DNA of 64,000 nucleotides from Cercophora sp. LCS_1 (lineage: Eukaryota; Ascomycota; Sordariomycetes; Sordariales; Lasiosphaeriaceae): assembly GCA_036250225.1 (NCBI GenBank), contig JAPZLL010000008.1:1054001-1118000 (forward strand), written 5' to 3'. Every line of letters starts with the position of its first letter. Position 1 is the stretch's first letter. The notes under the pieces were generated by a model. The model searched no databases and was not told the origin of the DNA. It saw only the letters and a program-made list of their open reading frames with translations. This document shows positions 32,251-42,800 of this stretch, piece by piece. The translations under genes and the position numbers were made by a program.

Positions 32251-33829
32251 ATGGAGGCATCACCATTGATCAAAGTACCTTGCCCCTGCATTATCCACTC
32301 CTCTCTCTCCCTTGCTAACGTTTTACCTCCAGGCGCACGATCACGCGCGAGCCGCCTCCCACGCAACGCAGACCTCCGATACTACGGTTGCCATCTCCGA
32401 GCATGCGCTTGCAGCCGGCGAGTTTGCAAACGCAGCGAAAAACACCGGAAGCGTCGAAGCCCTGCGCACCCTGCGCTTGCTTGAGCAGCACCACATCCGA
32501 CTCTCGGAGCTCCTGAAGCTTCCATCCGAACCACCAAGTCAGCAATCAACTGTAGATGGCGATATTCCTGAGGAGGATTACAAAGACGGCTCAAATGGAC
32601 AAGATGCTCAAAACAAATCCCCAAAATCCTCAACCACAGAGACCCCGGCAGCCGCCACGGCAGCGTTGAACAAACCACTTCCGACCTTACAACACCGAAG
32701 GTATCCAGGACGTGAGCTCTCATCGTCTATCGCTAGCAATCTAGCATCTGCACGGGGTATCAAGTCTAAATATCGCGGCCAGCCCCTTGCCCCAAGCGTC
32801 TCCAACGATCAGGCTCCCGGGAGCCTTGAATCCCGCCCACGAAGAGAAGGTTCCCACCGAGGCAGGACCGCAGATGGCAATGACCATGCAAGAAAACCAA
32901 GCTGGGTTCCTCCCACAGAGGACGATATCAAGGAAGATGCGGTTAGCGAGTCGTCAAAGTCCGGCCAGAACTCTCCAGCTCCGGCCGCCGAGGAGGGCTT
33001 TTCGAGATTTTACAGCACATTTAGCAGCGTCATGAAGCATATATCCGCCCCCCTTGCCTTTGCCGGACTTCCCTTGATAAGTGAGGACTCGGCCGCCGAG
33101 CCAACCCCCGCGCCGGCTCCGGAGCCCTCGCACTCCAAAAAGAGCCGAGAGAGGACCCCCGTGCAGAACGACCCCGAGATCTCTCAGTTCTTCTCCCGAG
33201 CTACCATGAGGGCACTTAACCGTGGGCTAGGTGACTCCTTCCACGTCATTCCCGCAGCCGGAAACGTGAGGTCGTACGCCAGTGTTCTCCTTCACGAAAA
33301 CAAGGAGAAGCGACGCAATGCGGCGTCCCGAGATGGCAACGACCCAGACGACCAGGATGATGACGACTTTGTTGACGCTCGTGAATCCCAGGTGCCCATG
33401 GCACAGGGCTACCGAAGGGCAGGAAAGAAGCCGACAGAAAAGGAGCTCCTGACCCAGCTCGAGGAGAAGACGATGGAGACTGCGCATCAAAAGGAGATCA
33501 TCGACAAGCTTACGAGGCGACTGCACGCTTTTGAGCTTAACTCACAGAGTACGCATCTGGCATTGGCCCAAAGCATTCGGTTGCAGAGACCAGGCTCGCC
33601 CATGTCTTCTAGTGGAGGAAAGGAAGATGAGGCTCTGAAGAAACGTAATCGCGAACTGGAAGAGCAAATAGCTTCGCTTTCACAGAGAATGGCGTCTTTG
33701 GAGAGGGAGAAGGACAAGCTTCAGCAAACGGTGGAAAAGTATCGAGTGAGATGGGAGCAGCTAAAGGCGGGAGCAAAGGCGAGGAGGGAGGCGCAGGAAC
33801 AGGGAGGAGATAGTGAACCCTCCAAGTAG
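32251..33829 (+). CDS. MIT-domain coiled-coil protein, Atg38/NRBF2-like
   Basis: Exon 1 is only 24 bases (32251-32274), followed by a 58-base intron with branch site TTGCTAAC and acceptor CTCCAG, then exon 2 (32333-33829); total 506 residues. The start MEASPLIKAHDHARAASHAT resembles the MIT-domain start of NRBF2/Atg38, and the helix pair continues with SEHALAAGEFANAAKNTG and LRLLEQHHIRLSELLK (to about residue 75). A long disordered middle holds KPSWVPPTEDDI, and a predicted coiled coil lies at about 385-490 (LTQLEEKTMETAHQKEIIDK; LEEQIASLSQRMASLEREKD). Atg38 links subunits of the autophagy PI3-kinase complex I and has the same MIT-plus-coiled-coil plan, though it is usually shorter. The assignment rests on layout and N-terminal resemblance, so another MIT protein is possible. 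Confidence 0.65.
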
Positions 33830-34204
33830 GCTTGTTAGTTATCTTAATGGATTAGCGGTTGAACATTTGTGCATCACCGCTTGAATAAGGTCGCATTACC
33901 GTAAATAAACATGAACGCTTGCCGGGCCGTATCCCGGTCATCCTCGTGATGGAGCCATGAACGAACCGAGTCCGACATCTGTTGTGGCTGGTTCAAAGTA
34001 AATTGGATGACAGTTACAATCGGGTTAGATGCTGGTTAATCCAGGGTTACAGGCGAGTTCAGACCGGAATAAGACCGAGTTGGAAGGACATTGAGACCGA
34101 GTTTAGGTTGGGTGCCAACCCGGATGTTATTAGCATAAGTTTCGGAACGAACAGGGCCACTGCAGATATACGCGTTGGCTCGAACCTGTGCTTGAAATTC
34201 TATT
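33830..34204. other. Convergent intergenic region
   Basis: 375 bases between the stops of the Atg38-like and homoserine acetyltransferase genes. It should hold both 3' UTRs. No gene or obvious repeat seen. Confidence 0.45.
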
Positions 34205-35930
34205 CTACCAAGCTGTAATATCTTCAACCTCAGCCTCTCCAAACGTACTGCTCTTTGTCATGGTCCCAACAGAATCTTCAACCACAGCGCCCTGCGTATC
34301 CTTGTTCATAATATCGGGCAGAACTTCCCTCAAAAATGCAAGGATGTACTTGTTGACCTGTTCAAACTGCAACAAGAAGGCGTCGTGGCCTTCCGGACTG
34401 TCTATCCGCTCCAGCCTCGCGTCCTTGATATGTTCTGCCAGCTCTTCCTGCTCGGCAAATGTAAACAGACCATCGCTCTCGATGCCCAGCACCAAGACTG
34501 GCTGCTCAATCAGAGCGAGGGCCTCTGCGATCGTGTCTGCCCTGCCACGACTCACATCGTGCGTGTCGAGCTTTCGCGTCATCGCAATGTAGCAGTTGCT
34601 GTCGAATCGCTTGACAAACTTTTCGCCCTGGTACCGCAGGTATGACTGAGCCGAAAAATACGTGGAGCCCTTCGGCATCACGTCACCACCTGTCAGGCTG
34701 CCCCCCTGGGGACCGTGGAACTGTGGGTCGGGCGTATCAGGGGCCGAATTTGCTTGGATTTTGTCGGCGCCAGGTCCATCCCTGATCTCGCTGTTTGTCC
34801 GCGAAACGGAACCACGCTTCACTTTGTGGCCGTCATTGTGAATGTGGAAGTGCGCTTCGGAGGGAGTGGTGGGCGTTGACTTCTCTTGGATGGTCTGCCG
34901 GTGGGATGGGCCCGGGGTGTTTCGCCCGAATCGTGCCTCAAATGAGTTTCGGCTCCGGTAGGTTAGAAGCGCCGACATGCGCGCCGCACCCAAGCCGGTG
35001 CTGGGTGGGTCGGAAAAGGGGTAGTAGCCGTCGTCATACTTCGGGTCCGCATAGATGGATTGCCGCTGGGCCTCGCCCCAGCTGATACCCCAGGCACTGT
35101 GCCGGCTTGACGTGGCGATCGGGACAATGCAACGGACGTAGTCCTTGCCAAAGTAGGCCCACTCCAAAACAAACATGCCGCCCAGTGAACCGCCGATAAC
35201 GGCGGCAATTTGCTTCACACCAAGCTCATCGAGAAGAAGTCGGTGAAGCCTAACGGGTGTCAGAGTCTGCTCGCGTTGTGTTACGGTAAAACTTACTGAA
35301 CATCGTCCCTGATTGTGGTCAGGGGAAATTCTGGGCCATATCGGCCGAGACTGACATCTCCGTCTTTGGCGGTGACGGGACTGGCGGTGCCGTATGGACT
35401 CCCCAAGCTGTTCATGCAAACAACGAAGAAACGAGAGGTGTCGAACGCTCGACCAGGCCCTCCAAGCAGAGGGCCCCACCAATCAGCGACGTCAGCGCTT
35501 CCAGTCAAAGCATGGCAAATGACCATGGCATTGTCGCCCTCCGGATTAAGTTGACCCCTAGTGGTGAATGCCACTGGCACATTGCGCAGCGTCACCCCCG
35601 ACTCAAGGGTGAAGGAAGGGATGATGGCGATCTGCTGGTCTGGAATGAGAGCCGCGAACGGATTCTCAGGCTGGGAGTCGGTTCTTTCTTGGAAGTATTC
35701 AGTCACCATCTCTTGTATGGGGGATAGGAGTAGTGTCAAAACCATTTTGACAGTGTTTGCGTTGAGAACGAGAAGAAAGGAGGCGTGGAGAGCATAAAAA
35801 GACGCAGTGCAGCAGACATCATGAGAGAGATCATGAGAGAGATCATGAGAGAAACGGTCAAAAGGAACTGAGAATGGTACTGACCATATTTTGGCTTTGA
35901 CTGGCCGTTGACGGCACCGTTTGAGGCCAT
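34205..35930 (-). CDS. MET2: Homoserine O-acetyltransferase
   Basis: An alpha/beta-hydrolase-fold enzyme that acetylates homoserine with acetyl-CoA at the branch to methionine and cysteine. Exons are 35930-35885, 35711-35297 and 35249-34205, giving 501 residues. Recognisable blocks include AIIPSFTLESGVTLRNVPVA, VICHALTGSADVADWWGPLL and NSLGSPYGTASP. The catalytic triad is visible: nucleophile S175 in GGSLGGM, D413 in IESDGLF and H442 in PEGHDAF. Between them is a long low-complexity insertion (about 240-330) that is common in filamentous fungal versions. Intron 1 (173 bases, GTCAGT...ACAAG) contains a short tandem repeat. An ATG inside the intron (35744) gives a different N-terminus in the same frame, so alternative starts are conceivable, but splicing from 35930 gives MASNGAVNGQSKPKYEMV, typical of the family. 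Divergent from THO2. Confidence 0.93.
35819..35855. repeat. Short tandem repeat in MET2 intron 1
   Basis: Three adjoining 12-base copies of ATCATGAGAGAG (the last ending GAAA) lie within the first intron of the acetyltransferase gene. It is a likely length-variable microsatellite-type repeat. Confidence 0.75.
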
Positions 35931-36812
35931 GGCGATGTGTCTGGTGGTGATATGGCCAAGTCTTTGTCAAATTAGGACTTGCTTTCAACAACCACTTCTT
36001 GAGGTCAAAAAACCGCTGTCTGGAAAAGGCAATAACTTCCCCAGACCAGCATCGACGTTGAGTAGTTATTATAAGTGTGAATGTTTTTGGGGGGCAAGCG
36101 TGGATTGCGCAATTCGCTTGCCATGCCGGGAGAGTGAGTAAGAAGGTACATGCCCGAAGTACCGATCGCCGGCAATCGGCCGGTCGGAATCTGCTCCTTC
36201 CTTGGTGACCACCGCGGTTCCTGCGCGCTGGCGGGCCGTTACAACTGGCGCATGGGCCCATCGGTCCGCCCTGGCCAGGCGTCAGGACCCACTGAAATTC
36301 ACCCCCCACAGCCCAATGAATGTCGTGCAGCCCTGCCGAGTGAGGCTCGCTCGTGCCAGATGCCAAGCCGCGCAAACGAACAAGCAACACGACGCCAGAG
36401 CGAGGAAGCTGCGATCTGACGCGAGCAACTCTACCAACTTTTCCGTCCTTCACCATCGTCGCCAACAAACACGAGAAGGAACAAACGAGGCGTCATCAAC
36501 CAAAACCACGCCTGGGGTCGCTCATTCATTTAGACAACGGTTCGTCGACCGTTCGGTAATAGCTCGCAAGACTTTTTCTTTTGTTGCTCGCGACATCCCG
36601 AGCGTAAGTTTCTTTTCGGCAAACAGCCTTCCTTTGTTGCCAGCCTTGATCGCGGCGCCTTCCTACCCCGCGATTGCTTCTAACTCTTCGCCAGGCTGCC
36701 TCGAGTTTTTACCCGCCATCATCTAATTCGCGATTCGGTCACCGCAGGCTGAGCGCCGCATCGCCCATAAATGACACCACGCTTTTCTCGCCGCGGTTGA
36801 GACGGTTGCACC
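35931..36812. promoter_or_regulatory. Divergent promoter region, MET2 / THO2
   Basis: 882 bases between the MET2 and THO2 start codons. A pyrimidine-rich leader occupies the THO2 side (about 36420-36800). No coding gene is evident. No confident TGACTCA amino-acid-control site was seen. Confidence 0.45.
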
Positions 36813-39800
36813 ATGCCTCCGAAGCGCAAGAGACCCGAGCGACCGAGCGAGTCTGGACCCTCTAGACCCTCCCCACACAGGCCAGGAGATACCTCGCTGG
36901 GTCAGCACGATAGAGGCTACGACGGAGGTCGCGGCGGTCGCGGCGGCAGAGGCCAGCGAAGACCAGACCGTCGCGATTCGAATCAATCGTTCCACAACGG
37001 TCCCCCGCCATCTAACGCGCCGTCCGGGCCGATATCACCGACAGTCCCACGTCCTTCAAGCTCTTCCTCGTCCGTACCATTGCAAGCGATGAACGCCCAG
37101 GTGGTCCCTACGAGTGCTCCCCCGGCCCCGCCATCCCCGCCCTTGTCGCCCATACAACTCGGCTATCTCTATGCTATTGTCACAAACGATCGAATTGAGA
37201 AATGGGCGCAGGGTGCTCGACAGGAGCTGATCGATCACGGCATCGGGTCGCGAGAGGACGAAGATGTGATGGAGATTACAACCATCTTCGAAGAGCTCCT
37301 CCACTCTGTCGCAGGTGGACGGCTTCCCGGAGCTGACGCCGGCAAGGTGGTCCAGGAAATCCTTGGGCCGGACTCATCAGAAACTGACCGCACAGCTCTA
37401 GCATTCGATCCTCACATGCTCTTCCTCGACACTGTCTCGGCGTTTATGGACGTCGAGTCGAGCTCCTACCGATCGCAACTCGGCGAGTTTATGAAGGCAA
37501 GCGGCATTTCTCCGGTTCTCATGCGTACGGTCCTCGACCCTACCATTCTCCAACAGCTCGACTTGATTCGAGACACATTTTCCCGCATGGGTGTTCGCCA
37601 TGCAACCAACATGCTTTATCGCCAAGCAAACTACAACTTGCTGCGAGAGGAGACGGAGGGCTTCTCCAAACTGAGCACAGAGCTTTTCACCACCAGTAGT
37701 ACCGAGCCTCCATCGTCAGAGGTTGTCCAGGCCGCTTTCCACAGGGTTATGGGCCTTATTGGGACCTTCGACCTGCACCCCGGACGTGTTTTGGACGTTA
37801 TCCTCGACATCTTTGCGGCCGTGCTCATTAAGCAGTTCCGATTCTTCGTCAAATTCCTCCGCGTCAGTTCTTGGTGGCCTCGAAACCAGGTCAAGGGCCC
37901 TCCGGGTGTTTTTACCGGGGGCTTGCCCGTCTGGGCGCTCCCTGATCACTTCAACTGGTTCTCGAGCGAAGAGGAGGAAGCCGACGCGGCGTCCCAGCGG
38001 TTGAAGCGCGACATTGCGTTTTGGGACAGAGCTCGCCGAATCAAGCTTGACGCCTGGTTTGAGCTAGGCGGCAGACAGCTTACCGCAGCCGATGAGGAGC
38101 GGTTCGCCAACGAAGACCCTCAAGCCGAAACCAGCATCGAACAGGAGTGGATGAGGGTCACAAAGACATTACCCCCAGTTGGAAACCGCGACGCAGCACA
38201 AATGCTCGGGTTCAAGCTCCGATTTTACGCCACCGAGGCACGTGACCCAGAGGACGTTCTTCCAGCCAATTTGCTTTATCTGATCTCGCTACTCATCAAA
38301 GTCGGCTTCGTTTCGCTGACCGACGTGTGGAATCATGTTTGGCCCGACGACGAGGAAAAGATGAACAAGGTCAAGGAAAAGATCATCAAGGAGGTTGAGG
38401 AGAAAGAAAAGGCTAGCAGGCCCGGCGACACTCAGAACGCTCTATTGATGGCTGGTGCCCTCCCCGACGATACGCTTCCTCCGCCTGCGAGCTCTTCACG
38501 CCGTGATGCTGCGCAAAGCAAACCGGAGGCCGAAGCAAAGGCGGAAACAACCGAGGACAAGTCAAGGCTTCCCGAGCCCGAGGACCAGAAGGTCCACCTC
38601 CTCCGGTGTCTCCTCACGATTGGCGCCATTCCCGAGTCGCTCTTCATTCTCGGCTGTCATGATTGGATGCTGGAAGAGTGCCCCGAGCTCCCTCCCTTGA
38701 TGTTTCGCATCCTCCACCACTCTCTCGAGTCAGTATGGCAGCAAAGCCGCCCAGCTGCGAGGAAATCTGCCGACACTCCAGGCAAAGCAATGCCCGATCT
38801 CGACCAATCAGGTGTGCCTAAGGGTAGCATCAAGCTCGCGGCGCCGCCCGCACGCCGAGCGTTACGATGGCCCTACCCGGACAAATCCGACCTCAGCGAA
38901 GGCGGCGCACCATACCGATTTTACTGGGATGAGTGGGCAGACAACATCCCTGTCTGCCAAAGTGTCGATGATGTTTTGACCCTTTGCGATACTTTGGTGA
39001 ACACCGTGAGTGTCCATATCGGAAAGGACTCGTTGCTGGTGGGGAAGCTTGCGATGATCGGAACCAAAAGCCTCGCCGAGGACCAGTCTGCTGAAAACAA
39101 GGCACGCTGGCTCGAACTCCTCAAGCGTCTGCTAGTTCCCTGTCTGAGCTTGAGCGAACACAACTCGTCGATGGTAGAGAACGTCTGGTCCCTCCTCAAG
39201 CAGTATCCTATCCATGTCCGATACAACCTTTATGCAGAGTGGTACGATGGAGCGATTTGTCGAATCCCAGCCATCAGGAAGGCATTCGCGTCAACTAAAT
39301 CGCAGACACAAGCCAAGATGAAACGTCTCTCCCTCACTAACCTTTCGGAGATGGCCAAGGCCTTGGCTAAGATCGCCTACCCATCCCCCGGAGTTCTCTG
39401 CAGGGTTGCTCTGCAACAGATCGAGTCCTATACCAATCTCATCGATGCCTTTGTCAAGTGCGTCGAATACTTTACCGAGCTCGGCTACGACGTGCTAGTA
39501 TGGTCCGTCTTGAGCTCCATCGGCGGCGAGAGGAGCCGCACGCAAGCGGACTCCGTCCTCCTCACCAGCAAATGGCTCCAAGCACTGTCCAAGTTCTCCG
39601 GCAAGGTGTTCCAGCGCTATCCAAACATGGACCCAACTCCGATCCTCCGCTATGTCAACGACCAGCTCTTCAAAGGCAATTCAACCGATCTCCTGATTCT
39701 CAGGGAGCTAATCCAGTCGATGGGCGGCGTCTTGTCAGACCTCGATTTCACCGATGCTCAGCTTCGCGCCATGACAGGAGGCCCAATGCTCCGAAGCGAA

Positions 39801-42800
39801 ACCCTGATCAACCTGGGAGACAAGCGCGCAAACTCGGCCCAGAGCGCTGCGCGGCTTATCACCTCGCTGGTTGGGACGAAGCTGGCTGGTCGACTGCTCA
39901 TCAACATTGCGCAGTACAGACAGAACGCCATTTACAAGGTCACCGACAGCGGCGCACATGTCAAGTACCTGTCGACGGTTCTGGATGACACTCATCAAAT
40001 CCTTCTCCAATATTTGGATCTCCTCAGGAGCAATCTCGACGGTGAAACTTTCAATAGCCTCGTTCCAGATATCGCCCACCTCATGAAAGACTTTGGTCTT
40101 GAGACAGGTCTCGCTTTCCTGATCGGACGAGCCAGCCTTCGCCAGGATGTCAATGTCAGCAAGTCTCTCAAAGATGCGCAGTACACGACACAGCCCTCGA
40201 AACCGGAAACTGATACCGACGGTGACGTCTCGATGGGTCTCGCAGGCGACGGTTCGGATCCCAAGGCTGGCGGGTCTGACGACAAAGGGGAGCCCGACAA
40301 GGCACTCAATAACCGAAAGGCGGATCCTCTCTTGGATGTGCTGCAGCCCCTGATGGACGAAATCCCAAATGTGCTCCCGAACCAATCCTGGCGGTACCTG
40401 AGCCCATTGTGCTACGTCTTCTTCTGGTCTCTCCAGCTCGGCGACTTTCAATTCCCAAACGACAGCTATGCTGTTGAGAGCCAGAGGCTTTTGAAACAAG
40501 CCGAAGAAGTTATGAAGGATAGATCCGACATGACAAGAGTTGGAATGAACAGGAAAACCCGGAAAAGAGATCAAATTCTTGATCGACAGAAACTCCTCAC
40601 CGCCGAAGCTAGTCGCGAGGTCGAACGGTTCTCCAAGACAAGGCTTCAGATCACCAAACATCTCAATTCCTGGTTTCCGGCAGACATTGCAAAGGCAGAT
40701 GCAACGGCGGATGCGCTCCTCGAAGAGTGTATTCTGCCCCGCCTCCAGCTGTCGCCTGTTGATGCAGAGTACTGCTTCAAGGTGATCAAGCACCTCCACG
40801 AGTTCTCGGCACGGAACTTCAAGCTCATGTCCTTCTACAATCGACTGTTCAACCAGAACAGGCTTCGCACCATTATCTTCACGTGCACCGTCCGCGAGGC
40901 TGAGAATTTCGGGCGTTTCTTGAAGTGCATCTTTGCCGATCTGTCGAACTGGCATTCTAAGGAGTCTGTCTACGAAAAGGAGGCGCTGGGTTTCAAGGAC
41001 CTCCAAAACAAGAAATCGAGGCAGTATCATGGTTTCGCCACCTCGTTTGGCGAAGACGGCAAGCCGACCGAATTCCTTGAGCACTCTGGATTCAAGGGTC
41101 TTCACTTCCAGTGGCACAAGGAGATCAATGTTGCTTTCCGATCCTGTCTCAACAGCATGGAATGGATGCATATCCGGAATGCCATCACCATTCTCAAGTG
41201 TGTCGTTGACTACTACCCTGCGATAACATTCCAGGGCGAGAAGTTCATCGAGCAACTGAAGGCCATTACGGACCGTGAGGCGGCATCCAAGACAGCTTCG
41301 GACTCCGAACCAGGCCATCGTGTCGATTTGTCAGTGGCAGCCCAGACGGCCTTCTCCGAGTTGCAAAAGAGGAAGAAGAAGTGGGTGATCATACAGCAGT
41401 TCAGACCTGGCCCAGTAAGTTCCCACATCGCAGCTCTGAAGGCACAGCTCACTCACACCATGCAGCCAGACAAAGACGAACAGCGGCCGGCCAGTTCAAC
41501 GACGCTCCGGCCCTCGGCCCCCGAGTTCAAGCCCAGCACACGGAAACCTGCAACTGCCGAGGTTGAAGACGGCGAGGTCACAAAGGACAAGGTCACTAAT
41601 GGAGCATCCGATCCTAAGGGCCAGGGTACCTCCAGACACTCCTTGCCCACTCGGGAACCAACCAAGGAAACCACCTCTGAAGCGACACAAGCAAGCACAG
41701 CCCCAAGTTCCCTGGCCAAGCCGCCTGTGCCCAAGCCACCGGTTTCCGTCTCCTCGGGGCCTGGAGTCCGCACAGAGTCCGGGAGATACTCGACACTTCC
41801 CCCGGGCGGGCCCAACCTTCCTAGCAGGCCGGAGCTGCCTAACAGGCCCGACGTTGCGTACCCTGGCAGAGCCGTCAACTCGGAAAGGTTCAGCCAGCCT
41901 CGGCATGATAGGAGAGAACCTATTCCCCGGGACGCGCCACGCGATGCGCCACGCGATGCACCACGCGACTCACGGGACTATAGGGATCCCCGTGACGCCC
42001 GAGATTCCCGAGATCCTCGCGAGCTCCACACACGCGAGAGTCGTGATTCTCTCAATCCGCGGGACAACAGCAGGGATTACAGGGCACCTGAGAACGCTCG
42101 TCCAGAGAGACCGAGAGACTTCCCTCCTCCCGATCGGCGTCAGGTAGAACCCAACCCTCGGGATTCCGGTCGTCCAGACAGGGACTGGCCACGGAATGCA
42201 GAGCCACCCCGGTGGAACGACCATGGGCCTCCCCCGGACAGAGACATCCGTCCCTCCAGGGATCGGCCTCCCCACGGGCCCAGTCGCGATGAGCCACGGC
42301 TGCCGAGAGATCATGCTGTGGCAACACCCCCACCCACCAAGAACGAGCCGCCAGAGCCCCCAGTCAATCCCGCCCGCGCCGCGCTCATGGGTCACACTCA
42401 GGATCCCCCTCGCCCAAGCTCCAGTTCACGCGATCAGGGCCGGGAGCTCATTAATCCCGCCCGCGCCGCGCTCATCGGTGACACACGGGACCCCCCTCGC
42501 TCAAGCTCTAGCTCGCGCGACCAGGGCCGGGACCGGCCACCCCGCACCGACTCACCAAGGCGGACTGAACACCCACCGACGAACCAGTCAGACAGCCGCG
42601 ATGACCGCCATCCACGACACCGTCACTCAGACTATCACGGTTCGGGGAGAGAAGGACATGGGGACAGCCAGTCGTCACAACCTCGACAGGATCGCAACCC
42701 GGAACGGGAGCCAGACCGCCCAGCCTCGTTCAGGGACTCCCACAACGGACCATCGAGCCGCGGTGCGGATCAAGACCAAGGCAGGCTGTCGCAGCAGGAT

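Noticed and set aside
35293..36468. Long N-terminal extension of homoserine acetyltransferase up to 36468
   Set aside because: The extension reads through intron 1 and the promoter, with no homology-like character. The ATG exon at 35930 gives the family N-terminus.
39735..41318. 527-residue minus-strand frame inside THO2
   Set aside because: It is the antisense shadow of conserved THO2 coding sequence, produced by codon bias.
41416..41433. Mini-intron in THO2 (GTAAGT...GCAG)
   Set aside because: At 18 bases it is far too short for splicing, and the frame is open through it.
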